The translations under genes and the position numbers were made by a program. The notes below the pieces were generated by a model, which saw only the letters and a list, made by a program, of their open reading frames with translations, searched no databases and was not told the origin of the DNA. A stretch of 64,000 nt of DNA from Melioribacteraceae bacterium (GTDB lineage: Bacteria > Bacteroidota > Ignavibacteria > Ignavibacteriales > Melioribacteraceae), in the NCBI GenBank assembly GCA_021647785.1, contig JAKIUC010000002.1, positions 62,001 through 126,000 of the forward strand, given 5' to 3'. Positions 16,823-25,817 of this stretch are shown in pieces (position 1 is the stretch's first letter; each line of letters starts with the position of its first letter).

Positions 16823-18244
16823 TTAATTTTTCTGCTTCATCAAAAATAAGTATAGAAAAAATGCAACTGCAAATCCTACAAACCAAGCATAATCATATAG
16901 AAATGAAATTGAAGGAATAAGGAGACCGATTAGGGCAACACCAACTCCAGCAATAAGTGCGTATATTGCTTTTAGATTAAATCCGTTTTTATAAGAATAA
17001 ACACCATCATGTTTATATAAATCGGCAACAATAAGTTCTTGCTTTCTGAAGATAAAATAATCTGCAATTAAGATGCCTGCTATTGGACCCAAAAAACTTG
17101 AATAGCCAACAAGCCATCCAAAAATATATGCACTGTAATCGGAAAGAAGTTTCCATGGCATCATTACTATCCCAAGTACTGCTGTAATTAGTCCGCCTCT
17201 AACAAAAGTAATATGCTTTGGTGAAAGGTTAGCAAAATCGTTAGCTGGCGATACAACATTTGCAGCAATATTAGTTGTTAGCGTTGCAATAACAAGTGAA
17301 ATTAAAGCCACAAAAACTACAACGGGATTCTCGAATTTTGAGAGGAGCACTACTGGATCCCAAATTGCTTCACCAAAAATTAATACTGTTGCCGATGTAA
17401 CTGCAATTCCGATAAATGAAAATATTACCATAGATGGCGGCAATCCTATTGCTTGTCCTATTACTTGTGATCTTTGACTTTTTGCATAACGTGTGAAATC
17501 GGGGATATTTAATGAGAGAGTTGCCCAAAAGCCAACCATCCCTGTAAGTGATGGAATAAAAAACGCCCAGAATTCCCCATCAGTTTTAAATTTACTTGGT
17601 TGATCTAAAATTGGACCGAAACCACCGGCATTCAAATAAGCCCAAACTAATAAACCAAAACCAACCAACAATAAAAATGGTGCTCCGTACGCTTCCAAAA
17701 ACTTTATCGAGTTCATTCCTTTAACAATAAAGTAAACATTCATTCCCCAGAAAAGCATGAAACCAACTGCTGGTCCCCACGAAAACAAAGCCCAACTTGG
17801 AAAAAGAATTATAAGTAGTGAGTTAATAGCCTGTCCACCTATCCATGTTTGAATACCGAACCAACCGCAAGCAACTATTGCTCTTAATATTGCGGGGATG
17901 TTAGAGCCGGCAGTACCGAAGGATGCTCTAGCCAACACTGGAAAGGGAATTCCATATTTTGTACCGGCATGTGCATTTAAAAACATTGGGACCAATACAA
18001 TAATATTTCCTAATGCAATTGTCATTAACGCTTGCCACCAATTCATACCTCCGGCAATAAGTCCGCTAGCAAGCATATATGTAGGGATGCAGACTCCCAT
18101 CCCAACCCAAAGTGCAGCAATATTATAAGTTCCCCACGACCTCTCTGAAATGTAAGTCGGTGATAAATCTTCATTAATCAATCTTCTATCTTCAATTGAA
18201 GAAATATCAGTTTCAATAAGTTCACTATCTAAAAATTTATGCAT
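16823..18244 (-). CDS. NCS1-family nucleobase/hydantoin transporter
   Basis: The 473-residue, about 12-helix membrane protein imports uracil, hydantoin, allantoin or a related base by cation symport. Family signs: the N-terminal ERSWGTYNIAALWVGMGVCI, the LASGLIAGGMNWWQAL helix, the substrate-site region ILRAIVACGWFGIQTWIGGQ and the GFWATLSLNIPDFTRYAKSQ motif. It is the last gene of the pyrimidine operon, 41 nt after dihydropyrimidinase, so uracil or thymine (or dihydropyrimidine) is the likely cargo. No energetic coupling residues were assessed. Confidence 0.9.
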   Translation of the reverse strand: MHKFLDSELIETDISSIEDRRLINEDLSPTYISERSWGTYNIAALWVGMGVCIPTYMLASGLIAGGMNWWQALMTIALGNIIVLVPMFLNAHAGTKYGIPFPVLARASFGTAGSNIPAILRAIVACGWFGIQTWIGGQAINSLLIILFPSWALFSWGPAVGFMLFWGMNVYFIVKGMNSIKFLEAYGAPFLLLVGFGLLVWAYLNAGGFGPILDQPSKFKTDGEFWAFFIPSLTGMVGFWATLSLNIPDFTRYAKSQRSQVIGQAIGLPPSMVIFSFIGIAVTSATVLIFGEAIWDPVVLLSKFENPVVVFVALISLVIATLTTNIAANVVSPANDFANLSPKHITFVRGGLITAVLGIVMMPWKLLSDYSAYIFGWLVGYSSFLGPIAGILIADYFIFRKQELIVADLYKHDGVYSYKNGFNLKAIYALIAGVGVALIGLLIPSISFLYDYAWFVGFAVAFFLYLFLMKQKN

Positions 18245-18285
18245 AAGATTCCTTTCAAAAAATCTTTTTCAATTTCATATGTAAT

Positions 18286-19674
18286 CTAATCCCAAGCACT
18301 TCCATAAGGAGCTCTTTTTATGAAACTACCTTCTCCGGCAGTTCCTTTGAACTCATTATCCTGCACAATCACTTTACCTCTTGATAATACAGTATCAACA
18401 TCTCCTTTAATTTTTTTTCCTTCGTACATTGAATAATCAACATTCATGTGATGTGTTTCTGCAGATAAGATGTGTTCCGCATTAGGATCCCACACAACAA
18501 TATCTGCATCAGAACCGACTGAGATGCTCCCTTTTTTGGGATACATTCCAAATATTTTTGCTGGTGCAGTTGAGTTTATTTCAACCCATCTGTTTAATGA
18601 AATTCGTTTTTCATTTACTCCACCTTCAAAAGTTAAGTGTAGCCGGTTCTCTAAACTTGGTCCGCCATTAGGGATTTTAGTAAAATCATCAATTCCCATA
18701 TCTTTTTGTCCCTTAAAATTAAATGGACAATGGTCTGTTGCAACTACTTGAAGTGTATTCTGTTTTAATCCTGCCCAAAGTTTTTCCTGATTCCATTTTT
18801 CTCTAAGTGGTGGTGAAAAAACTAATTTTGCACCTTCAAAATCGGGTGTGTCCATATCATCAATTGAATGAAATAAATATTGCGGACAAGTTTCGGCAAA
18901 TGCCGGCAGCCCTTTTGCACGTGCATTTGCAACATGCTCAAGTGCATCGTTGCAAGTTAAGTGAACAATATAAACCGGTGCACCTGCCATTTGTGCAAGT
19001 GCAATGGCTCTGTGAGTAGCTTCACCTTCCGCAAGTGCAGGGCGGCTAATGGCATGATTAACCGGACTCAACTTTCCAGCGGCGACAGTCTCTTTTACAA
19101 TATCATCTATCACCATTCCATTTTCGGCGTGCATACAAATTAAAGCCCCTATGCTTGCAGCATGTTTCATTGCCTTAAAAATTGTTGCATCGTCAACCAT
19201 TAATATGTTCGGATAGGCAAGAAATAATTTGAAACTTGTAACACCCTCATCAATCATTTCGGTCATTTCGCTTATTCTCTCATCAGGCAAATCGGTAATT
19301 ATCATATGAAAACCATAATCGATAACTGCTTTTCCTTCAGCTTTGGCTTTCCAAATATTTAGTCCGTCCCGAAAACTTTTACCCTTCGGTTGAATTGCAA
19401 AATCGATTAAAGATGTTGTACCACCAAAAGCGGCGGCTCGTGTTCCGGTAAAAAAATCATCGCTCGAAGTAGTACCACCAAACGGCATATCAAGGTGAGT
19501 GTGAACATCAATACCACCTGGGATAACGTATTTATTTTTTGCATCAATCACAGTATCTGCTGTTATATCAAGGCTCTCACCTATTAGTGTAATCTTTTCA
19601 TTTTCAATAAAGATATCACCAATGTAGTCTTGTTCCGCTGTTACTATTCGTCCATTTTTTATTAATGTTGACAT
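18286..19674 (-). CDS. Dihydropyrimidinase
   Basis: This 462-residue amidohydrolase opens dihydrouracil or dihydrothymine to the N-carbamoyl-beta-amino acid, step 2 of reductive pyrimidine breakdown. Visible features: the metal-binding GGIDVHTHLDMPFGG (His58 and His60), the carboxylated lysine in SFKLFLAYP (Lys149), HAENG and TDHCPF motifs. Two ATG codons are available; GGAG sits 4 nt before the second and is inside the first-start reading, so the second (19674) is used. Downstream is the transporter; upstream, a four-helix-bundle gene separates it from preA. Hydantoinase activity is a possible alternative, but preA, preT and the amidase favour pyrimidines. Confidence 0.93.
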   Translation of the reverse strand: MSTLIKNGRIVTAEQDYIGDIFIENEKITLIGESLDITADTVIDAKNKYVIPGGIDVHTHLDMPFGGTTSSDDFFTGTRAAAFGGTTSLIDFAIQPKGKSFRDGLNIWKAKAEGKAVIDYGFHMIITDLPDERISEMTEMIDEGVTSFKLFLAYPNILMVDDATIFKAMKHAASIGALICMHAENGMVIDDIVKETVAAGKLSPVNHAISRPALAEGEATHRAIALAQMAGAPVYIVHLTCNDALEHVANARAKGLPAFAETCPQYLFHSIDDMDTPDFEGAKLVFSPPLREKWNQEKLWAGLKQNTLQVVATDHCPFNFKGQKDMGIDDFTKIPNGGPSLENRLHLTFEGGVNEKRISLNRWVEINSTAPAKIFGMYPKKGSISVGSDADIVVWDPNAEHILSAETHHMNVDYSMYEGKKIKGDVDTVLSRGKVIVQDNEFKGTAGEGSFIKRAPYGSAWD

Positions 19675-19694
19675 ATTTTGCTCCATATTTGTTG

Positions 19695-19823
19695 ATTTGA
19701 AGATTTTATGATTCGTTGATTTTGTAAAACACTAATTATCTAATATATTTTGTTGATTTAGTAATTGATTATTTTTTTATGCTTTTCAAATCATAAAATC
19801 TCTAAATCATAAAATCTTCAAAT
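19695..19823. repeat. 19-bp perfect inverted repeat plus tandem AAATCATAAAATC words
   Basis: ATTTGAAGATTTTATGATT (19695-19713) is repeated inverted at 19805-19823. Next to the second arm the 16-bp unit AAATCATAAAATCTCT occurs in tandem. Another near-copy, AAATCATAAAATCTCCAAAT, lies at 20385-20404, so these words flank the four-helix-bundle gene on both sides. Confidence 0.6.
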
Positions 19824-19829
19824 AATAAA

Positions 19830-20183
19830 TCATTTATTATTCTTTGCTGTAAAATAAGATTTTGCAAATATTGCTGTTAATTCATTTGCTTCCTCTAACA
19901 CAGAGTTAATTTTCTTTTCTGGCAATAATTTAGCTTCTATGATCAACTCAAGCCAAAAAACACTTTCATCAGCTTCTTCTAAAACAATATGTAATTTTGA
20001 ATTAAATTCTGCTTTGCTTCTTCCTCTACATGCAGCTCTATAATTTGCTCCCACCGAAGTGCCACATTTAATTAACTGATTGCCAATAGCTCTGCCAGTA
20101 ACATTATTTGGCAAAGCATCAACAACCTTAATAATTCTTAATGCAAATTGTTTCGTTCTATCTTTTAATATTTCACGAGTCAT
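19830..20183 (-). CDS. Four-helix-bundle protein (S23/23S rRNA intervening-sequence type)
   Basis: The 117-residue all-helical protein shows the S23 pattern: ILKDRTKQFALRIIKVVDAL, GRAIGNQLIKCGTSVGANYR, AACRGRSKAEFNSKLHIVLE and EADESVFWLELIIEAKLL. Relatives are found inside 23S rRNA intervening sequences and as the Avd accessory protein of diversity-generating retroelements; a reverse-transcriptase remnant in this window lies about 20 kb away, so no link is claimed. The gene sits between dihydropyrimidinase and preA, surrounded by AT-rich repeated words and a CCGAAGGA palindrome, suggesting insertion into the operon. Cellular function unknown. Confidence 0.88.
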   Translation of the reverse strand: MTREILKDRTKQFALRIIKVVDALPNNVTGRAIGNQLIKCGTSVGANYRAACRGRSKAEFNSKLHIVLEEADESVFWLELIIEAKLLPEKKINSVLEEANELTAIFAKSYFTAKNNK

Positions 20184-20206
20184 AATATTTGTTGATTTGT
20201 TGATTG

Positions 20207-20225
20207 TCCGAAGGACTCCTTCGGA
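20207..20225. repeat. Perfect palindrome TCCGAAGGA-C-TCCTTCGGA
   Basis: Nine-bp perfect arms around one base, just upstream of the four-helix-bundle gene. It is GC-rich compared with its surroundings, which suggests a repeat-element remnant. Confidence 0.6.
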
Positions 20226-20405
20226 GAATGATTTGGTGATTTTTTTTTATTACTAATTCTTTTAGATATTTTAAATCAATAAATCCTAACTCCTTTGTTC
20301 TTTTTTTGTTTAATTATTTTTCTGATAAATTATTTACTGATTTATAATTCACCAACTTTAAATCTTTTAAATCACCAAATCTTAAAATCATAAAATCTCC
20401 AAATA

Positions 20406-21725
20406 TTAATGTATTTCAATTCCATGTTTCTTCTGAAATTCTGCTAAATTATCCCATGTTAAAGGTACACCATTATCATTAAATTCTTTTGTTAATTCAT
20501 TCCAAGTTTTTGATGTAGATTTATCATCCACGCGCACCATTTCTAAACAGCCATCAACAGGGCAAACCATTGCACATAAACTACAGCCTACACATTCTTC
20601 CTCTTTTACTGTTGTCTCACTATGTCCGTTTACTTCTTTCAAATCAATTGCCTGATGTGCAGCATCCTCGCAGGATATATAGCATAGATTGCAATGGATA
20701 CATGTCTCTTGGTCAATCCTGGCAACGGTTTTATGCAGTAAGTTAAAATTACCAAAGTCTGAAATTTGATTTAAAGCTTTTCCTCTAATTTCATCTAATG
20801 TAGAGTAGCCTTTTGATTCCATCCAATTTGATAATCCGTCAACCAAATCATCAATAATTCTAAATCCATAATGCATAACAGAAGTACAGACTTGAACACT
20901 ACTTGAGCCAAGTAAAATAAATTCGAGTGCATCTCGCCATGTTGCAATTCCGCCAATACCTGAAATGGGTAGGTTTACCTCAGGATCAATTGCAACTTGT
21001 GAAACCATGTGCAGAGCTATTGGTTTTACTGCAGGTCCTGCAAATCCGCCATGACTACTTTTACCAGCAACGGAGGGTAAAATTTTCATTGTGTCAAGAT
21101 CAATTCCCATTATACTGTTGATAGTATTAATGAGTGCAATGCCATCAGCATTTGCTCGTTTTGCTGCTCGTGCTGGAGATTGAATATTAGTAACATTAGG
21201 TGTTAGTTTAACAAGCACTGGAATAGTTGATACTTCAGTAACCCATTCGGTAATCATTTGGCAGTACTCAGGTACTTGACCAACAGCAGCACCCATGCCA
21301 CGTTCACTCATACCGTGCGGGCATCCATAATTTAGTTCAATACCATCAGCACCGGTATCAATGGTTCGCTTTACTAAATCCTGCCAAACTTCTTTTTTCG
21401 ATTCAACCATTAGTGATACAACAACAGCTCTATCTTGCCACAATTTTTTTGTTTCTGCAATCTCTTTTAAGTTGGTTTCAATATTGCGGTCGCTGATAAG
21501 TTCCACATTATTTATTCCAACAAGTCTCTCTCCGTTTAAGTTCAGTGAGCCATACCTGTTGCAAACATTCATAACCGGACCGCCTATTGTTTTCCAAACA
21601 GTTCCGCCCCATCCTGCTTCAAAGGCTTTGCAGTTTTGATAAGCAGAATTGGAAGGGGGTGCAGATGCAAGCCAAAAGGGGTTTGGTGATTTTATTCCAC
21701 CACAATTTGTTGAGAGATCAACCAT
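20406..21725 (-). CDS. preA: NAD-dependent dihydropyrimidine dehydrogenase, PreA subunit
   Basis: This 439-residue FMN protein reduces uracil or thymine to the 5,6-dihydro form with PreT. The N-terminal two thirds form a dihydroorotate-dehydrogenase-like barrel (ELNYGCPHGMSERGMGAAVG, VKLTPNVTNIQSPARAAKRA, SGIGGIATWRDALEFILLG). The C-terminus carries two [4Fe-4S] ferredoxin motifs: Cys342/345/348/352 and Cys378/381/384/388. The electron path NADH-FAD (PreT)-clusters-FMN follows from the homologous enzymes. preT is directly upstream, 46 nt away. Length is close to the enterobacterial subunit (about 410) with a slightly longer tail. Confidence 0.93.
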   Translation of the reverse strand: MVDLSTNCGGIKSPNPFWLASAPPSNSAYQNCKAFEAGWGGTVWKTIGGPVMNVCNRYGSLNLNGERLVGINNVELISDRNIETNLKEIAETKKLWQDRAVVVSLMVESKKEVWQDLVKRTIDTGADGIELNYGCPHGMSERGMGAAVGQVPEYCQMITEWVTEVSTIPVLVKLTPNVTNIQSPARAAKRANADGIALINTINSIMGIDLDTMKILPSVAGKSSHGGFAGPAVKPIALHMVSQVAIDPEVNLPISGIGGIATWRDALEFILLGSSSVQVCTSVMHYGFRIIDDLVDGLSNWMESKGYSTLDEIRGKALNQISDFGNFNLLHKTVARIDQETCIHCNLCYISCEDAAHQAIDLKEVNGHSETTVKEEECVGCSLCAMVCPVDGCLEMVRVDDKSTSKTWNELTKEFNDNGVPLTWDNLAEFQKKHGIEIH

Positions 21726-21771
21726 ATAAAACCTCAGTAAAAATATTTATTTAAATAATGAAAATTTTAAT

Positions 21772-23118
21772 TTAAAAATTCGATAAATATTTATCAATTC
21801 CATACGCAGCTTGTTTTCCATCATACGCTGCATTTACTACTTCTTTACCACCGTTAATACAATCGCCACCGGCAAACACTTTTGGGTTAGCGGTTTGAAA
21901 TGATTCAGGGTTAACTTCTACTTTATCGTCAACTATTTTAATATCAGGGATTGATTGTAAAAACTCCGCCTTAAAATTTTGACCTAATGCAAATACTACC
22001 ATATCACAACTAATATCAAATTCGGAATTCGGTACTGGTATTGGTCTTCGTCGTCCCTTACTATCATTTTTACCTAATTCCATTTTCTGGCATCTAATAC
22101 CTTCCACACAAGAATCACCATAAATCTTTACAGGTGAAGTTAAAAATTGAAATACTACACCATTATTTTTAGCAAGTTCAAACTCAAAATCATTTGCAGG
22201 CATTTCCGCTCTACTCCTTCTGTAAATAATTTTTACATCTTCGGCACCAAGATGCACAGCCCCAGCAGCAGCGTCTATTGCCGTATTACCAGCACCAATA
22301 ACAACTACTCGTTTTCCAATATCAACAGCACTCCAATTCTCTTTTTTTACTTCCCTTATAAATTCTATTGCATCAAATACACCCGACAAATTCTCACTCG
22401 AAATATTAAGTATCCCACTTTCACCCAAACCGATTCCAATAAAAATGGAATCGTGTTTCACTAATAAATCATCAAATGAAATTGATTCTCCAACCGTAAC
22501 ACCAGTGTTAATAGTAACGCCCAAGCTTTTTACAAGTTCAACTTCTTTTAAACTATCCGCTCGGTTAGTTTTATATGGAGCTATTCCCCATGTGTTTAGA
22601 CCGCCAGGTATTTTATCCGATTCATAAATTTGAACATCATAACCCAAGAGTGATAATTCAGCTCCGCAAGATAATCCGGCAGGTCCAGAGCCAATAATAC
22701 CAACGGATTTACCATTTGTCGGTTTTTTGTCAAAAAGGTTTTTCGTTTCTCTATTCAAAAAATCCTCTACAGCAAATCGTTGAAGTCGTCCAATCTCTAT
22801 TGGCTTTTCACCCTTCTCATGCAGCACACATGCACCTTCACAGAGGTCATCAACCGGACACGCTTTTGCACAGGTTAACGCAACCCAGTTCGATTCATAA
22901 ATTGTTTTAGCCGAACCAAGTATGTTACCTGTTGATATTTTTTTTATAAAAGTCGGGATATCAATATGAGTGGGACACGCTTTTGTGCATGGTGAATCAT
23001 AACAATAGAGACAGCGGATAGCTTCAACCACCGCAGCGTTATTTGTGAAAGGGCTGATTAGTTCTTCAAAGTTTTTCTCATATTCAGCATCAGAAAGTTT
23101 TTGTGTAATATTCTTCAT
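21772..23118 (-). CDS. preT: NAD-dependent dihydropyrimidine dehydrogenase, PreT subunit
   Basis: This 448-residue electron-transfer subunit resembles glutamate synthase small chain. The N-terminus holds eight cysteines for two [4Fe-4S] clusters (36, 39, 44, 48 and 83, 87, 93, 97). The FAD-binding motif is GIIGSGPAGLS (Gly143-Gly148), the NAD(P)-binding motif is VVIGAGNTAIDAAAG and the C-terminal FAD contact is VFAGGDCINGGKEVVNAAYDG. It passes electrons from NADH to PreA. The start ATG is 13 nt after the RhuM stop codon. A GltD paralogue is the alternative, but adjacency to preA settles the call. Confidence 0.92.
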   Translation of the reverse strand: MKNITQKLSDAEYEKNFEELISPFTNNAAVVEAIRCLYCYDSPCTKACPTHIDIPTFIKKISTGNILGSAKTIYESNWVALTCAKACPVDDLCEGACVLHEKGEKPIEIGRLQRFAVEDFLNRETKNLFDKKPTNGKSVGIIGSGPAGLSCGAELSLLGYDVQIYESDKIPGGLNTWGIAPYKTNRADSLKEVELVKSLGVTINTGVTVGESISFDDLLVKHDSIFIGIGLGESGILNISSENLSGVFDAIEFIREVKKENWSAVDIGKRVVVIGAGNTAIDAAAGAVHLGAEDVKIIYRRSRAEMPANDFEFELAKNNGVVFQFLTSPVKIYGDSCVEGIRCQKMELGKNDSKGRRRPIPVPNSEFDISCDMVVFALGQNFKAEFLQSIPDIKIVDDKVEVNPESFQTANPKVFAGGDCINGGKEVVNAAYDGKQAAYGIDKYLSNF

Positions 23119-23131
23119 AATTATTTCAAAT

Positions 23132-24148
23132 TTAATTTATCAGTTTCTTTATCTCTTTATCAAAATCACTTTCAAAAAGCTTGTTCTGAATTGGACGATA
23201 TTTCTCAAACTCACTCTCTGCAAAGTTTTTTGCAATTTCGGCAGTTATTTCTCCGGCATCTTTTAGAATATTTGCTCTATTGAACTTCAAAAAGGCATTT
23301 AGTTTTTCCGCCCAATCGTTCATTGTCATTGGAATGCCATGCTCTGCTTGATGTTCTGCATAATCAAGATACATTGTTACTATTCTATTCAAAAATTTAA
23401 TCTCTTTTTCGCTTAAATAATTTTTGGCAATTACCACGTCCGATTTAATAATTTTACCATCGGGTGCTTTTCCCCAGGTAGTTAATCCCATATATTCTTT
23501 TTTATGATCCGCTCGTTTTACAATAAGTTCTGCCGCGGTTTGACCGTGAGTTGCAAAATGAAGTTTGTTTTGAACTTTTGCAAAAAAGGTTTTTGTTGTA
23601 GGGGAGTGCAAATCATAGTCAATAGCTGATGAATAAATATCGGTGATTTGTTGGTAAAAATTTCTTTCACTCTCTCGTATATCACGAATTTCGAGAATTA
23701 AATCTTTAAAATATTGTTTGCTTAAATATGCTCCGTTTTTAAGCCTCACATCATCAAGAACATATCCCCGTATAGCAAAATCTTTTAATACTTGCGTTGC
23801 CCATCTTCTAAAATTTGTAGCTCTTTCAGAATTGATTCTGTAGCCAAGTGATATTATTACTTCTACATTATAATGTTTTGTATTGTAATTTTTCCCATCT
23901 TCGGCAGTTATTAGGTATTTCCTAATAACTGAATTTTCATCTAACTCTTTTGTGGCAAATATCCTTTTTAAGTGTTCATTTATTGTTGGTATCTTTACAT
24001 TAAAAAGTTTCGCAATAAGTTTTTGAGTAAGCCATACATTTTCGTCTTCAACCCGAACTTCAATACCATCTGTATTAGCTTGCGATGTAAATATCAAAAA
24101 CTCTGCTGTACTATTTCTTATTGTAAGTCTGTTTTCTTTCTTTTTCAT
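23132..24148 (-). CDS. RhuM-family (virulence-type) protein
   Basis: The 338-residue protein matches the RhuM family from memory of its signature: EVRVEDENVWLTQKLIAKLF, then KIPTINEHLKRIFATKELDE, EVIISLGYRINSERATNFRR and WATQVLKDFAIRGYVLDD. The N-terminus looks like a phage-antirepressor or KilA-type DNA-binding module; the C-terminus is a helical domain. RhuM proteins are sporadic, often near mobile elements, and have no defined biochemical role. It is embedded in the pyrimidine operon, 13 nt before preT, with no visible link to the pathway, which suggests a horizontally acquired passenger. Confidence 0.88.
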   Translation of the reverse strand: MKKKENRLTIRNSTAEFLIFTSQANTDGIEVRVEDENVWLTQKLIAKLFNVKIPTINEHLKRIFATKELDENSVIRKYLITAEDGKNYNTKHYNVEVIISLGYRINSERATNFRRWATQVLKDFAIRGYVLDDVRLKNGAYLSKQYFKDLILEIRDIRESERNFYQQITDIYSSAIDYDLHSPTTKTFFAKVQNKLHFATHGQTAAELIVKRADHKKEYMGLTTWGKAPDGKIIKSDVVIAKNYLSEKEIKFLNRIVTMYLDYAEHQAEHGIPMTMNDWAEKLNAFLKFNRANILKDAGEITAEIAKNFAESEFEKYRPIQNKLFESDFDKEIKKLIN

Positions 24149-24177
24149 AATTCAGTAACGGTTATTCCTGAATCGAG

Positions 24178-24375
24178 TTAAAGTAATTAATAATATTTTC
24201 ATACATTGTTGTGCGTTCATTATGTTTCAATTTTCTTTTTTTCAACAGCCATTCTATAACATAAAATTGCTGATATAAATGTTAATGGTGTAAAAATAAT
24301 CATTTCCCAAAAATTGTTGGAGAATAAATTTCCTATTGTGTTTATCGCTAGTTTTAAGTTTATTCTTTGTATCAT
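24178..24375 (-). CDS. Possible 65-residue single-pass membrane protein
   Basis: An open frame from ATG 24375 to TAA 24178-24180 encodes 65 residues: an amphipathic start (MIQRINLKLAINTIGNLF), one hydrophobic helix (FWEMIIFTPLTFISAILCY) and a basic tail (EKRKLKHNERT). It fills most of the gap between the aminotransferase and RhuM genes on the same strand. The only Shine-Dalgarno candidate is a weak GGA. No family recognised; it could be a chance frame. Confidence 0.35.
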
Positions 24376-24479
24376 TCTTTTATTCCATCTTACTAATTAT
24401 TATTTAAAGATATAAATCATATTTCAAATATAAAAATGACCTACAACTTCTGGATATTTGAAAACAATAATTCAAATTA

Positions 24480-25796
24480 TCAACATCGCTCCAAGCACAA
24501 ATCCATAGTTTTAAGAAAATCATCAACCTCACTTTTTGAAACGGTGAGGGATGGAGAAATTCTAACAACATTTCCATATAATCCGCCTTTGCCAATAAGT
24601 ACGTGCTCTTTCTTCATCTCTTCAAAAAGTTTACCAACTATTGCGGGGTCAGGTACTTTATTCTCTTTTACAAATTCACAAGCCTGCATTAAACCCATTC
24701 CGCGAACATCTCCTATTGAAGAATATTTCTTTTGCAAATTTTCTAATCCGTCTCTTAAATATTGTCCAACAGTTGCAGCGTTTTCTGCTAATTTTTCTTC
24801 TTCAATCACATCAATAGTTGCTAATGCTGCAGCCATAGATACGGGGTTTCCACCAAAAGTAGAAATTGTTAATCCGGTAAAACTATCAGCAATTTCTTGA
24901 GTAGCAATAGTTGCACCAACAGGGGCACCGTTAGCAATACCCTTTGCTGCTGTAAGTATATCGGGTTCCACTCCCCAATGCTCAATACCAAACATTTTAT
25001 CACCGGTTCTGCCAAAACCTGTTTGCACTTCATCGCAGATAAATACTCCTCCATACTTTTTAATTATTGGAACGGCAACTTCAAAATACTCTTTTGGCGG
25101 AGTTATAAAACCACCCACGCCTTGTATAGGTTCAGCAATAAAACCGGCAATTTCTCCGGTTGTTGTTGTCATTATTAATTCTTCAATATCCTTTGCACAT
25201 TTTATATCACACGAAGGGTATTCCATCGCAAAGGGACATCTATAACAATATGGACTCATTGCATGTTTAATGCCCGCAACTTGAGTACCACCGTGCCTCC
25301 AAGGGGAGTGGGCTGTTAAACTCATTGCCAGTAGTGAACGTCCGCTGTAGCAATGACGCAGTGCAATAATTTCTTGTTTCCCGGTATAATGCTGTGCCAT
25401 AAAAATTGCAGTTTCATCCGCCTCAGTACCACTGCTGGTGAAGAAACTTTTCTTCAGTTTACCGGGAGTAATTTCAGCAAACTTTTCTGCCATCCGTACA
25501 ATGTTTTCAGTTTGATAAAGCGTTGATGTATGCTGTAGTTTCTTAAGTTGCTCTGCAATTTTATCCGTTACTTTAGGATTACAATGCCCAACACTTACTG
25601 TTAAAATGCCTCCGAAAAAATCAAGGTACTTATTTCCTTCAGGATCAAACACATAAACCCCCTCGCCACGATCTATAGCAAGCTGTTTACTGTAGTAATT
25701 AACAACACTGGGGAATAAGTATTCTTTATGCTTAGCAAGAATTTCTTCTGAACTTAAATTATTTTCCATTCCTGCATTTGTATCTGTAGTATCCAT
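24480..25796 (-). CDS. Class III aminotransferase, probable beta-alanine aminotransferase
   Basis: This 438-residue PLP enzyme has GVYVFDPEGNKYLDFFGG, FFTSSGTEADETAIFMAQ, FICDEVQTGFGRTGDKMFG and the lysine-bearing DILTAAKGIANGAPVGA. In this operon it most likely converts beta-alanine (or 3-aminoisobutyrate) to malonate semialdehyde (or the methyl form), the substrate of MmsA. An in-frame TTG lies 6 nt upstream, but AAGGA is spaced 7 nt from ATG 25796, which is therefore chosen. It follows the amidase gene by 21 nt. The amino acceptor (pyruvate, 2-oxoglutarate or glyoxylate) cannot be told by eye. Confidence 0.88.
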   Translation of the reverse strand: MDTTDTNAGMENNLSSEEILAKHKEYLFPSVVNYYSKQLAIDRGEGVYVFDPEGNKYLDFFGGILTVSVGHCNPKVTDKIAEQLKKLQHTSTLYQTENIVRMAEKFAEITPGKLKKSFFTSSGTEADETAIFMAQHYTGKQEIIALRHCYSGRSLLAMSLTAHSPWRHGGTQVAGIKHAMSPYCYRCPFAMEYPSCDIKCAKDIEELIMTTTTGEIAGFIAEPIQGVGGFITPPKEYFEVAVPIIKKYGGVFICDEVQTGFGRTGDKMFGIEHWGVEPDILTAAKGIANGAPVGATIATQEIADSFTGLTISTFGGNPVSMAAALATIDVIEEEKLAENAATVGQYLRDGLENLQKKYSSIGDVRGMGLMQACEFVKENKVPDPAIVGKLFEEMKKEHVLIGKGGLYGNVVRISPSLTVSKSEVDDFLKTMDLCLERC

Positions 25797-25817
25797 TATC
25801 AATTCCTTAGGAAATTA

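Noticed and set aside
24436-24900. 154-residue plus-strand frame opposite the aminotransferase
   Set aside because: Antisense shadow of a clear class III aminotransferase.
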